From Massilia aurea (GTDB lineage: Bacteria; Pseudomonadota; Gammaproteobacteria; Burkholderiales; Burkholderiaceae_D), in the NCBI RefSeq assembly GCF_014200505.1, contig NZ_JACHBX010000003.1, positions 62,001 to 126,000 of the forward strand: a stretch of 64,000 bases of DNA, given 5' to 3'. The notes beneath the pieces are model-generated. The model saw nothing but the letters and a program-made list of their open reading frames with translations. It was not told the DNA's origin and did not search any database. Below are positions 24,559 to 34,285 of the stretch, one piece after another (within the stretch, counting starts at the first letter, position 1; each line of letters opens with the position of its first letter). The translations under genes and the position numbers were made by a program.

Positions 24559-26189
24559 CTGGCCGTTTGCGGCTTGCCTGAGGCGCGCCGCGAACGACGC
24601 AGCAAATGACGGATGCGCGCACTCAGCGCATCCGGATGGTAGGGTTTCTGCAGCAGGTGGACCGACGCGTCCAGCTTGCCCTCATGGGTCAGCACGCCTT
24701 CGGCGTAGCCCGACGTGTACAGCACTTCGCACTCCGGCAGGTGACGGCGCACGATCTCGCCCAGTTGCAGGCTCGACAGCGGCCCCGGCATGATCACGTC
24801 GGTAAACACCAGGTCGATATGCCGGCCTTCTTCCACCAGCGCCGCCGCGCTGGCCGCATCGCGCGCTTCCAGCACGTCATAACCCAGCGCCGACAGAATG
24901 CCGCACGTCGATGAGCGCACGTCGTCTTCGTCTTCAACCACGAGAATGGTTTCCAGGCCGCCTGTCAGCGACGGGTGCACGGCTGCCTCTGCTTGCTCGG
25001 CCGGGATCGCGGTGCTGCGTGGCAGATAGATGCGCACGCTGCTGCCCTTCCCCGGCTCGCTGCGCAGCACGATTTCGCCGCCCGACTGCTTGACGAAACC
25101 ATACGCCATCGACAGCCCCAGGCCCGTGCCCTGGCCCGTCGGCTTGGTGGTGAAGAACGGTTCGAACGCCCGGCGCAGCACGTCGGGCGGCATGCCCTTG
25201 CCCGTATCGGCGATCTCGAGCATCACATAATCGTTGTGCGGAACGTCGGGCGGCAAATCATCGTCGGCCGCCGCGTTGATGGCGCGGATGGTCAGCGTGC
25301 CGCCATCGGGCATCGCGTCGCGCGCGTTGATGACCAGGTTCAGCAGCACGTTGTTGAGCTGGTTGGGATCGACCATGGTGCTGCCCAGCTCGGGCGCGAC
25401 TTCGGTCTCGACCCGGGTACCGGCGCCAAGCACGCGGCGCGCCATGTCGTCGAGCTCACGCACCAGATGGGTCGGATCGATGACGACTGACTGCAGCGGC
25501 TGACGCCGTGCAAAGGCCAGCAAGTGCGCGGCCAGCTTGGCGCCGCGCTCGACGCCCGACAGCGCCATCTCGACGCGCGTGCGGGCAGCGTCGTTCAGGT
25601 TGCCAACCATCTTCAGCAATTGCAGATTGCCGCCGATGATTTGCAGTACGTTGTTGAAATCGTGGGCCACGCCACCGGTGAGCTGGCCGATCGCTTCCAT
25701 CTTTTGCGCCTGATGCAGCGCCAGCTGGCTCGCCGCCAGTTGCTCCTGGCTCAGGCGCAGCGATGCAAACGCTTCATCACGTTCACGCCGCGCAACGCAG
25801 GCGCCGCTGTGATACCGGACACGCGCCACGAGCTCGCGTGGATCGGGCCACTTGACCATGTAGTCGTTGGCGCCGATGGCAAACGCCTTGGCCTTGGTAT
25901 CGGGGTCGTCTTCGGAAGAGAGCAGGATGACCGGCACGTCATGCGTATCCGGATGCGCGCGCAGCATGGCAATCACGTCAAAGCCATCCAGACCGCCAGG
26001 CATGCGCAAATCGACGATCACCACCGTCGCGGCGACATCGCGCGCAACCTCGACGGCGCGGGCCGGGCTGGACTCGTAACGGAGCTGATGACCAACACAG
26101 CTTTTGAGGCCATGGGCGATGATGTCCTGAGCAAACGACTCATCGTCGATCAACAGCACGGAACAAACGGTGGAGTTGTCTTCGATCAT
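24540..26189 (-). CDS. Hybrid histidine kinase: REC - HisKA - HATPase - REC
   Basis: A soluble 549-residue hybrid kinase with no membrane span. Receiver 1 has Asp60 in VVIVDLRMPGG. HisKA has phospho-His176 in GGVAHDFNNVL (the HDFNN type). The ATPase has LNLVINARDAM, ADTGKGMPPDV and GTGLGLSMAYGFV. Receiver 2 carries LVFTDVIMPG at the C-terminal end. An N-terminal receiver means it is probably driven by another kinase. It converges on, and overlaps by 19 bases, the phytochrome's response regulator; a phosphorelay between them is plausible but is inference. Confidence 0.94.
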   Translation of the reverse strand: MIEDNSTVCSVLLIDDESFAQDIIAHGLKSCVGHQLRYESSPARAVEVARDVAATVVIVDLRMPGGLDGFDVIAMLRAHPDTHDVPVILLSSEDDPDTKAKAFAIGANDYMVKWPDPRELVARVRYHSGACVARRERDEAFASLRLSQEQLAASQLALHQAQKMEAIGQLTGGVAHDFNNVLQIIGGNLQLLKMVGNLNDAARTRVEMALSGVERGAKLAAHLLAFARRQPLQSVVIDPTHLVRELDDMARRVLGAGTRVETEVAPELGSTMVDPNQLNNVLLNLVINARDAMPDGGTLTIRAINAAADDDLPPDVPHNDYVMLEIADTGKGMPPDVLRRAFEPFFTTKPTGQGTGLGLSMAYGFVKQSGGEIVLRSEPGKGSSVRIYLPRSTAIPAEQAEAAVHPSLTGGLETILVVEDEDDVRSSTCGILSALGYDVLEARDAASAAALVEEGRHIDLVFTDVIMPGPLSSLQLGEIVRRHLPECEVLYTSGYAEGVLTHEGKLDASVHLLQKPYHPDALSARIRHLLRRSRRASGKPQTASHFGLM

Positions 26190-26345
26190 TACAAACTGCG
26201 TCGCTTTCAGGGCTGGAGGGGTAACGTGCTGCGCGAGAATTCAGGGTTAATTCTACACTAATACCATTTAACAAGGGTTCGTCCCGCTTGGTATCATTCT
26301 GGCAAACACGGGTCAAGACTTGTGCGGTAAAAAATCGCCCTGCAT

Positions 26346-26669
26346 ATGACGCGCATGCCACATCACCAAGCCACGACCACGCCCGATGACCCCTGCCCAC
26401 TCTGCGGACGGCCGTTGGGAACGGAGCACGTCGACCGCCATCACCTGATCCCGAAGACGTTCAAGGGGCGCGACCAATTCCCGATCCACAAGATCTGCCA
26501 TCGCAAGATCCACTCGGCGCTCACCGAGCGCGAACTGCTGCAGACCTATCACACATGGGAATCGCTGCGCGGGCATGCGGATATCGCGGCGTTCATCGCG
26601 TGGGTGGCGAAGAAGCCGGCGGGGTTTTATACGCGCACGTACACCGCGAACAAGAAAAAGGGGCGCTGA
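26346..26669 (+). CDS. Small HNH-nuclease-fold protein
   Basis: A 107-residue protein. The zinc/HNH pattern is visible: CPLCGRPL (first Cys pair), DRHHLIPK (catalytic His) and IHKICHRKIHS (the CxxxH end). A helical Lys-rich C-terminus follows. Such small proteins are often annotated as HNH endonucleases; no partner methylase or phage genes are next to it. Function not established. A Rho-independent terminator shared with tRNA-Asn lies 25 bases past the stop. Confidence 0.75.
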   Translation: MTRMPHHQATTTPDDPCPLCGRPLGTEHVDRHHLIPKTFKGRDQFPIHKICHRKIHSALTERELLQTYHTWESLRGHADIAAFIAWVAKKPAGFYTRTYTANKKKGR

Positions 26670-26693
26670 CGGACTGACTGACGCCGGAAATGC

Positions 26694-26722
26694 AAAAAGG
26701 GCCGCATTCGCATGCGGCCCTT
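26694..26722 (-). terminator. Terminator of tRNA-Asn copy 1 (bidirectional candidate)
   Basis: A perfect 9-base stem GGGCCGCAT/ATGCGGCCC with a 4-base loop, followed on the minus strand by five T's. It is 10 bases past the tRNA-Asn 3' end. It may also stop the plus-strand HNH transcript. Confidence 0.8.
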
Positions 26723-26731
26723 CTCTTGTTC

Positions 26732-26807
26732 TGGCTCCCCGACCTGGACTCGAACCAGGGACCTGCGGATTAACAGTCCGTCGCTCTACCAACTGAGCTA
26801 TCAGGGA
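26732..26807 (-). tRNA. tRNA-Asn(GUU), copy 1
   Basis: A 76-base tRNA with encoded CCA. The acceptor stem begins TCCCTGA, the D arm has AGCTCAGTTGGTAGAGC, the anticodon loop carries GTT, and the T arm has GGTTCGAGTCC. Identical in sequence to the copies at 29688 and 30654. Confidence 0.98.
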
Positions 26808-26818
26808 ATCGAGGCAAT

Positions 26819-26847
26819 ATTATAGCCGGGCATTTGCGGTTTGACCA
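26819..26847 (-). promoter_or_regulatory. Promoter of tRNA-Asn copy 1
   Basis: Minus strand: -35 TGGTCA (26847-26842), a 17-base spacer and a perfect -10 TATAAT (26824-26819), about 12 bases before the tRNA. A sigma-70 promoter. Confidence 0.7.
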
Positions 26848-26939
26848 GAGCAGTGTGTGAATCGGCTAGCCGGCCGCTGCCAAAGGGCGCTTTTGATATA
26901 GTCGCAGCTTCCCACCACCTCCTTGATCCCCGAACGACC

Positions 26940-28154
26940 ATGACCATTTCACGCACCCTCGGCACCCCACTCTCCCCTTCCGCAACCCGCGTCATGCTGC
27001 TCGGCTCGGGCGAACTGGGCAAGGAAGTGATCATCTCGCTGCAACGCCTGGGCGTCGAGGTGATCGCCGTCGACCGCTATCCGAATGCACCGGGCCACCA
27101 GGTCGCGCACCGCGCGCACGTGATCGACATGACCGACGGCGCGGCGCTCGAAGCGCTGATCGCGCAGGAGCGCCCTCACCTCGTGGTGCCGGAAATCGAA
27201 GCGATCGCCACCGACAAGCTGGCCGAACTGGAAGCGGCGGGCGTCATCACCTGCATCCCGACCGCACGCGCGGCGCAACTGACGATGAACCGCGAAGGCA
27301 TCCGCCGCCTGGCCGCCGAAGAACTGGGCCTGGCCACGTCGCCCTACCAGTTTGCCAGCAGCCTGGACGAGCTGCAGGCTGCCTGCGCTGCCGTGGGCTT
27401 TCCATGCGTGGTCAAGCCGGTGATGTCGTCGTCGGGCAAGGGCCAGTCGAAGCTCGATGGCGCGGATGATGTGGCCGCGGCCTGGGCATACGCTGCCAGC
27501 GGCGGGCGTGTCGATGCCGGGCGCGTGATTGCCGAAGGCTTCATCGACTTCGATTACGAAATCACGTTGCTGACGGTGCGCTCGCTGGGCGCAGATGGCC
27601 AGGTCGTAACGAGCTTCTGCGATCCGATCGGGCACAAGCAGGTCCAGGGTGACTACGTCGAATCGTGGCAGCCGCATCCGATGCAGCCGCTGGCACTGGA
27701 ACGTTCGCGCGAGATCGCAGCCAAAGTCACCGGCAATCTGGGCGGTCTGGGCGTGTTCGGCGTTGAACTCTTCGTCAAGGGCGACATGGTGTGGTTCTCG
27801 GAAGTGAGCCCGCGCCCGCACGACACGGGTATGGTGACGATGGCCAGCCAGGTGCAGAGCGAGTTCGAACTGCATGCGAAGGCGATCCTCGGGCTGCCGG
27901 TGAATGTCGCCGTGCGCGCGCCGGGCGCGTCGGCCGTGATCTACGGTCAGCTCGATGAAGCGGGGATTGCGTTCGAGGGTGTGGCCGAGGCGCTGCAGGT
28001 GCCGGGCGCAGATGTACGCCTGTTTGGCAAGCCGGAGTCGTTTGCACGCCGGCGCATGGGCGTGGCACTGGCGACGGCGGGCGATATCGCTACGGCGCGT
28101 GAACGTGCGCTGGCGGCAGCGGCGAAGATCAAGCCGGTGTCGGGCTCAAACTAA
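26940..28154 (+). CDS. purT: Phosphoribosylglycinamide formyltransferase 2 (formate-dependent)
   Basis: An ATP-grasp enzyme of 404 residues that formylates GAR with free formate and ATP, the alternative to the folate-dependent PurN step of purine synthesis. Present: the N-terminal [20 protein letters not shown] (Rossmann-like), the ATP-grasp [17 protein letters not shown], and [17 protein letters not shown] near the metal site. Start at 26940 (MTISRTLG) matches family length; an open frame back to 26841 is unsupported. It lies between tRNA-Asn copies 1 and 2 on the opposite strand. Confidence 0.96.
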   Translation: MTISRTLGTPLSPSATRVMLLGSGELGKEVIISLQRLGVEVIAVDRYPNAPGHQVAHRAHVIDMTDGAALEALIAQERPHLVVPEIEAIATDKLAELEAAGVITCIPTARAAQLTMNREGIRRLAAEELGLATSPYQFASSLDELQAACAAVGFPCVVKPVMSSSGKGQSKLDGADDVAAAWAYAASGGRVDAGRVIAEGFIDFDYEITLLTVRSLGADGQVVTSFCDPIGHKQVQGDYVESWQPHPMQPLALERSREIAAKVTGNLGGLGVFGVELFVKGDMVWFSEVSPRPHDTGMVTMASQVQSEFELHAKAILGLPVNVAVRAPGASAVIYGQLDEAGIAFEGVAEALQVPGADVRLFGKPESFARRRMGVALATAGDIATARERALAAAAKIKPVSGSN

Positions 28155-28203
28155 TGGGTATGGGCAGGCGCGCGCTGCCACCGCCTGCGACCTGCTCAAC
28201 CCG

Positions 28204-28842
28204 TCAAGCGTTTGCAGAACTGTGAAATTTCGGCTCGAAGCCGTGCGCAAAGGCTTGCACCACCGAGCGAGGTGTCAATACCGCCACGGTCGCGTCAGCG
28301 TCCATATCTATCCTCTCGCCATAACCGTTGAATGACCACGGCAGGAAGCCACGCGGAGAGACCAGGTAAGCCGTATCCTGGTGCTCAAACATGACACCGA
28401 CAGGCAGGCTGCTGAGCGCCGCATCAAACCTCACTTTTGCGCCACCTTTTGCTGCGCGCTCCGCATGAAGCAATCGGTCGATGTCTGTCATTGAGATCGC
28501 CGCATCTGTTTTTTCAGCCACATTCGCACGTACCCAAGCTTGCTTGAACTTGAGATGGCGCTCGCGTTGACAATAAGCGCAGGGCCGGTGGCCAGCGGCA
28601 AAAGCAGTCGCCTCATCGATAAAAAACAGTTCCGAATAATTCCCTGGCGAGAACGGTTTCGACCGCTTGATGCTCTTGAATTCAAGTAAACACGTCACCC
28701 AAGCCTTGTGCGCCCATGGCCGAACGATCCTGTTTTCGTCATCATGCAGAATTCCACGGTTACCCATTAAAGCGCCGCGGGCCGGATTGGCGCACAGCCG
28801 CCCCCAAGGGTCGACCCGATTTTGTAGCGTACCAGACGTCAT
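28204..28842 (-). CDS. Conserved protein of unknown function (MGNRGILHDD-type)
   Basis: A 212-residue soluble protein with conserved-looking segments: NRVDPWGRL and ALMGNRGILHDDENRIVR at the N-terminus, then YSELFFIDEATAFAAGHRPCAYCQRER with a CxxC, and RGFLPWSFNGYG near the C-terminus. I recognise it as a recurrent hypothetical family but cannot assign a function. The base composition of the gene, about half G+C on the lines I counted (28441-28560), is below the GC-rich neighbours, suggesting more recent arrival. It is next to another lower-GC gene. Confidence 0.7.
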   Translation of the reverse strand: MTSGTLQNRVDPWGRLCANPARGALMGNRGILHDDENRIVRPWAHKAWVTCLLEFKSIKRSKPFSPGNYSELFFIDEATAFAAGHRPCAYCQRERHLKFKQAWVRANVAEKTDAAISMTDIDRLLHAERAAKGGAKVRFDAALSSLPVGVMFEHQDTAYLVSPRGFLPWSFNGYGERIDMDADATVAVLTPRSVVQAFAHGFEPKFHSSANA

Positions 28843-28923
28843 TCATTTGCTTTCGATCGCGTGTTAGCTGACAGGGCAACGTACATTTGGCGGTGCCAGA
28901 GCCGCTTACGATTCATCGGTAGC

Positions 28924-29571
28924 CTAAGGTGTCGAAGTTACCGACGCACCAGGCTGAATATTGGCCGTTAAGCGCTCAAGGATTGCAGAAGATGGAAAGG
29001 ACAACGTCGTTACTTCACGCACGACGTCCAGAGCTTGAGCCCACCCCCTTAATACCTCAAAATTCCCATCAATTTTCTGGTAGCAGCTATCCAGATAGGT
29101 GGACGCAGCAAGGCAGTCTTTGACGTTCGAGATATCAAAACGCTCGATAAAATGGTGTACCAGATGATTTCGCATTTCGAGCAACTCGGCCAAGCCACGT
29201 CTAACGTGAGCCTCCTGATCAGATGACATGCCGATTGAAAAGCGAGAGCTAACCCATGGCGTATCGACAGGTTTTTGAGAAACACAGTCATTTTCTTCGA
29301 ACCGGGATTCGGAGTTGAGGTAACCAGTGAACTTGCCGACCAGTACGCCCAAGCACTGTTTGCTCATCGCATGAACTTGCTTCGCCCGGGACTCTTCCAG
29401 CCCTGCCATCGAACCTTCGAGCGCCATGCCTGTGACCATTGTTTTAAGCAGGCGCTCGTATTGCTGCAGCCGCAACATGCAGCGCCCAAGCTTGCGCTGG
29501 ACTTCGCGCTGCGCTTCTTCTACTTTGATACTATCAGCAGCCTCCAATGTGTTGAGCCCCGTCAATTTCAT
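28924..29571 (-). CDS. Unknown protein with HEPN-like RX4H motif
   Basis: A 215-residue protein of unknown function. The N-terminal half is a Lys/Arg/Glu-rich helix (EEAQREVQRKLGRCMLRLQQ). The C-terminal half carries EMRNHLVHHF, an R-x4-H (Arg134, His139) pattern like the active site of HEPN ribonucleases. The start at 29571 (MKLTGLNTLEAAD) is the first Met beyond the tRNA; no good ribosome site is visible. A 60-base line at 29041 has only about 43% G+C, so it looks foreign. It lies just downstream of the tRNA-Asn copy 2 terminator and 81 bases upstream of the other unknown gene. Confidence 0.55.
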   Translation of the reverse strand: MKLTGLNTLEAADSIKVEEAQREVQRKLGRCMLRLQQYERLLKTMVTGMALEGSMAGLEESRAKQVHAMSKQCLGVLVGKFTGYLNSESRFEENDCVSQKPVDTPWVSSRFSIGMSSDQEAHVRRGLAELLEMRNHLVHHFIERFDISNVKDCLAASTYLDSCYQKIDGNFEVLRGWAQALDVVREVTTLSFPSSAILERLTANIQPGASVTSTP

Positions 29572-29642
29572 CTGGAGCAAGTGTACGCAGAGAGGATTTT
29601 CTTGTCCATCGGGAAATAATCCGCTTTTCAGGCCTGAAAAGC

Positions 29643-29673
29643 AAAAAGCCCAACCGGTAAGGGCTGGGCTTTT
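29643..29673 (-). terminator. Terminator of tRNA-Asn copy 2
   Basis: An inverted repeat AAAAGCCCA/TGGGCTTTT with an inner stem; the minus strand ends in five T's. It sits 15 bases past the tRNA 3' end. Confidence 0.75.
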
Positions 29674-29687
29674 CACATTGCATATTT

Positions 29688-29763
29688 TGGCTCCCCGACC
29701 TGGACTCGAACCAGGGACCTGCGGATTAACAGTCCGTCGCTCTACCAACTGAGCTATCAGGGA
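29688..29763 (-). tRNA. tRNA-Asn(GUU), copy 2
   Basis: Identical to copies 1 and 3 over all 76 bases, with GTT anticodon and encoded CCA. The lower-GC genes lie just past its 3' end. Confidence 0.98.
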
Positions 29764-29774
29764 ATTGAGGCCGC

Positions 29775-29802
29775 ATTATACCTGCTGGTGTCGATTTCGC
29801 AA
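29775..29802 (-). promoter_or_regulatory. Promoter of tRNA-Asn copy 2
   Basis: Minus strand: -35 TTGCGA, a 16-base spacer and -10 TATAAT (29780-29775). The bases between -10 and tRNA (GCGGCCTCAATT) resemble those of the other two copies. Confidence 0.65.
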
Positions 29803-29818
29803 ATTTTTCAGAAGAAAT

Positions 29819-30577
29819 TTAGCGAGGGATTCGCGCCAGCAAGCGTTTGAGCGTATCGATCACCAGTTCCGGCTCGGACAACTGCGGGAAATGCGCGCTG
29901 CGCTCGGCCACTATCCGCTCGCCCAACGGCGACAAGGCCGCCAGCGCCAGCTGCGAACGCTCACGCTCACGCACCAGCGCCGCCGGCACCAGCCAGCGCG
30001 GCAAGCGCTTCGTGCCCGACAGCACCGTCACCGGCACGGGCGGGAACGCGGGCGCCTCGAGGATATCCCTGACGGTCTCGCGCTCGTTGCGGAGCTCGTC
30101 GAACGCATCGCGCGGCGACACGCGATCGAGCAGCTTGACGAAGCCCCGCTGCAGCGCCGACTGGTGTTGCTTCAGATTGTCGACGTCCTGCGGCGCCGTC
30201 GCCTCGATGAACAGCACGCCCGCCACCTCGTCGGCGAACTCGCGCGCGAACAGGTTGGCGTGCAGGCCGCCAAACGAATGCGCCACCAGCACGAACGGCG
30301 ACGGCACCTTGGCGAACTGCAGCAACAGACGCAGCTGCGCGACGACGGTCTCACCATACTGCGCTTCGGTCGGCTTCGGACTGCCGCCCGTACCCGGCCG
30401 GTCGTAGCTGAACACGGTGCCCAGCGCCTCGATCTCGGGATACAGCTTGAACCAGCCATCCAGCGGGCCGCCGGCGCCACCGATCAGCACGATCGACGGA
30501 CTGCCCTGCCCGGCTCTGGCGAAGCGGAACATCTGCCCTTCGATCAGGGTGGCGTGGCTCTTGAGTGGTTGCTTCAC
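29819..30577 (-). CDS. Alpha/beta-fold hydrolase
   Basis: A 252-residue intracellular hydrolase. The GTG at 30577 is chosen because GGAG lies 7 bases upstream. Domain signs: IVLIGGAGGPLDGW (oxyanion), SYDRPGTGGS, the elbow VAHSFGG (Ser101) and the His in SAHFPQLSEPELV. No signal peptide. Substrate unknown. It lies between tRNA-Asn copies 2 and 3, with a tRNA terminator just upstream. Confidence 0.8.
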   Translation of the reverse strand: MKQPLKSHATLIEGQMFRFARAGQGSPSIVLIGGAGGPLDGWFKLYPEIEALGTVFSYDRPGTGGSPKPTEAQYGETVVAQLRLLLQFAKVPSPFVLVAHSFGGLHANLFAREFADEVAGVLFIEATAPQDVDNLKQHQSALQRGFVKLLDRVSPRDAFDELRNERETVRDILEAPAFPPVPVTVLSGTKRLPRWLVPAALVRERERSQLALAALSPLGERIVAERSAHFPQLSEPELVIDTLKRLLARIPR

Positions 30578-30614
30578 GCGAACTCTCCAAAAAGACAACA
30601 TAACGCCGCATAAC

Positions 30615-30643
30615 GAAAAAGGCCGCATCCTTCGATGCGGCCT
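30615..30643 (-). terminator. Terminator of tRNA-Asn copy 3
   Basis: A 9-base perfect stem GGCCGCATC/GATGCGGCC with a 4-base loop and five T's on the minus strand, 11 bases past the tRNA. Confidence 0.8.
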
Positions 30644-30653
30644 TCTTGTATTC

Positions 30654-30729
30654 TGGCTCCCCGACCTGGACTCGAACCAGGGACCTGCGGATTAACAGTC
30701 CGTCGCTCTACCAACTGAGCTATCAGGGA
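30654..30729 (-). tRNA. tRNA-Asn(GUU), copy 3
   Basis: Third identical 76-base tRNA-Asn gene with GTT anticodon. It has the best promoter of the three. Confidence 0.98.
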
Positions 30730-30741
30730 ATTGAAGCTGGC

Positions 30742-30771
30742 ATTATATGGTTCATGAAACGTTTCTGTCAA
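30742..30771 (-). promoter_or_regulatory. Promoter of tRNA-Asn copy 3
   Basis: Consensus sigma-70 promoter on the minus strand: TTGACA (30771-30766), an 18-base spacer and TATAAT (30747-30742). Confidence 0.8.
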
Positions 30772-30845
30772 ATCAGAACAGGCGTTTCGTTCTCCATCTA
30801 CTGCTGCTCTCTTGCGCGCTTGCAGCGATCAAGAGAGCCAGGATT

Positions 30846-32057
30846 TTAGAGAACTTTGGCGATGGCGTCAACGACGCGATCGATGTTCGTGGAATTGAGC
30901 GCCGCCACGCAGATGCGGCCCGTGTCCACGGCGTAGATCGATTCGTCGCGCAGCTTGCCCACCTGCTCTTTGGTCAGGCCCGAGTACGAGAACATGCCAA
31001 CCTGCTCGCGCACGAATTCGAAATCGTGACCCGGCGCCTTGGCCTTGAGCTTTTCAACCATCGCGCTACGCATCTCGCGGATACGCACGCGCATGCCAGC
31101 CAGCTCTTCTTCCCACAGCTTGCGCAGCTCAGGCGTTGCCAGCACGGTGGCGACGACCTTGCCGCCATGGGTTGGCGGGTTCGAGTAGTTGGTGCGCACG
31201 ACGCGCTTGAGTTGCGACAGCACGCGCGTGGCTTCTTCGCTCGTGGTGGCCACGATCGACAGCGCGCCGACGCGCTCCCCGTACAGCGAGAACGATTTTG
31301 AGAACGAGTTCGACACCAGCATCGCCATGCCGGTCGCAGCGAAGCGACGCACGACGGCGCCGTCTTCATCGATGCCGTTGGCAAAGCCCTGGTACGCCAT
31401 GTCGAGGAATGGCACGAGGTTGCCGGCCTGGACGGCAGCAATCACCTGGTCCCACTGGTCTTGCGTCAGGTCGGCGCCGGTCGGGTTGTGGCAGCACGCG
31501 TGCAGCACGACGATGGAACCTGCTGGCATGGCTTTGAGCGCGGCGAGCATGCCGTCGAAGTTTACGCCGCGGGTGGCCGCATCGTAGTACGCATAGTTGT
31601 GCACCGTGAAGCCGGCGCTTTCGAACAGCGCGCGGTGGTTTTCCCAGCTCGGATCGCTGATATACACGTCGGACCCTGGCAGGAAGCGCTTGAGGAAGTC
31701 GGCGCCGATCTTGAGTGCGCCGGTGCCGCCAATGGCTTGCACGGTCAGCGCGCGTTTCTCTTGAATTACCGGGCTGTCGGCACCAAATACCAGCTCTTGC
31801 ACCGCTTTGTCATACGCTGCCAGACCTTCGATTGGCAGGTAGGTTCGCGGTGTTGGCTGCTCCATCAGTTTTGCTTCCGCTTTCTGCACGCACTCGAGCA
31901 GCGGCACTTTGCCCTTGTCGTCATAATAGACACCCACGCCGAGGTTGATTTTCGCGGTGTTCGTGTCGGCGTTGAAGGCTTCGGTGATGCCCAGGATCGG
32001 GTCGCGTGGGGCCATTTCAATGGCACTGAACAGGCTGGCGGAGGCAGTGGAAGTCAT
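30846..32057 (-). CDS. tyrB: Aromatic/aspartate aminotransferase
   Basis: A PLP-dependent class I aminotransferase of 403 residues that interconverts aromatic amino acids (or aspartate) and their 2-oxo acids. Clear signs are the N-terminal FSAIEMAPRDPILGITEAFNAD, LHACCHNPTGADLT in the middle, and the PLP-binding Lys in SNSFSKSFSLYGERVGAL. The start at 32057 (MTSTASASLF) fits the family; the upstream extension does not. TyrB and AspC cannot be told apart from sequence alone. It diverges from uvrB. Confidence 0.9.
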   Translation of the reverse strand: MTSTASASLFSAIEMAPRDPILGITEAFNADTNTAKINLGVGVYYDDKGKVPLLECVQKAEAKLMEQPTPRTYLPIEGLAAYDKAVQELVFGADSPVIQEKRALTVQAIGGTGALKIGADFLKRFLPGSDVYISDPSWENHRALFESAGFTVHNYAYYDAATRGVNFDGMLAALKAMPAGSIVVLHACCHNPTGADLTQDQWDQVIAAVQAGNLVPFLDMAYQGFANGIDEDGAVVRRFAATGMAMLVSNSFSKSFSLYGERVGALSIVATTSEEATRVLSQLKRVVRTNYSNPPTHGGKVVATVLATPELRKLWEEELAGMRVRIREMRSAMVEKLKAKAPGHDFEFVREQVGMFSYSGLTKEQVGKLRDESIYAVDTGRICVAALNSTNIDRVVDAIAKVL

Positions 32058-32176
32058 CTGATAAACTCGGTTTTGTTGGCTGGATTGACAGCGGCGGGGT
32101 TTGCAATTGTATAGACAGCGGCCCCTGAACCTGCAGGGCCGCGAGCGGATTCTCATTCTAACAAAGGTCTGTAAGC

Positions 32177-34264
<2,088 letters not shown>

Positions 34265-34285
34265 CGCCGGCAGGGCGTTACAGGC

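Noticed and set aside
26346-29571. Restriction or toxin-antitoxin system from the HNH and RX4H genes
   Set aside because: They lie on opposite strands 2.2 kb apart with purT between. No methylase, antitoxin or paired gene is present.
26732-29763. Integrated island with tRNA-Asn att sites
   Set aside because: tRNA copies are full-length, each with its own promoter and terminator, core purT lies between them, and no integrase or phage gene is seen. Kept only as a weak possibility.
32058-32176. LexA box before uvrB
   Set aside because: uvrB is SOS-controlled in E. coli, so I looked for CTGT-N8-ACAG in this gap. Only partial halves (CTGT without the ACAG partner) are present.
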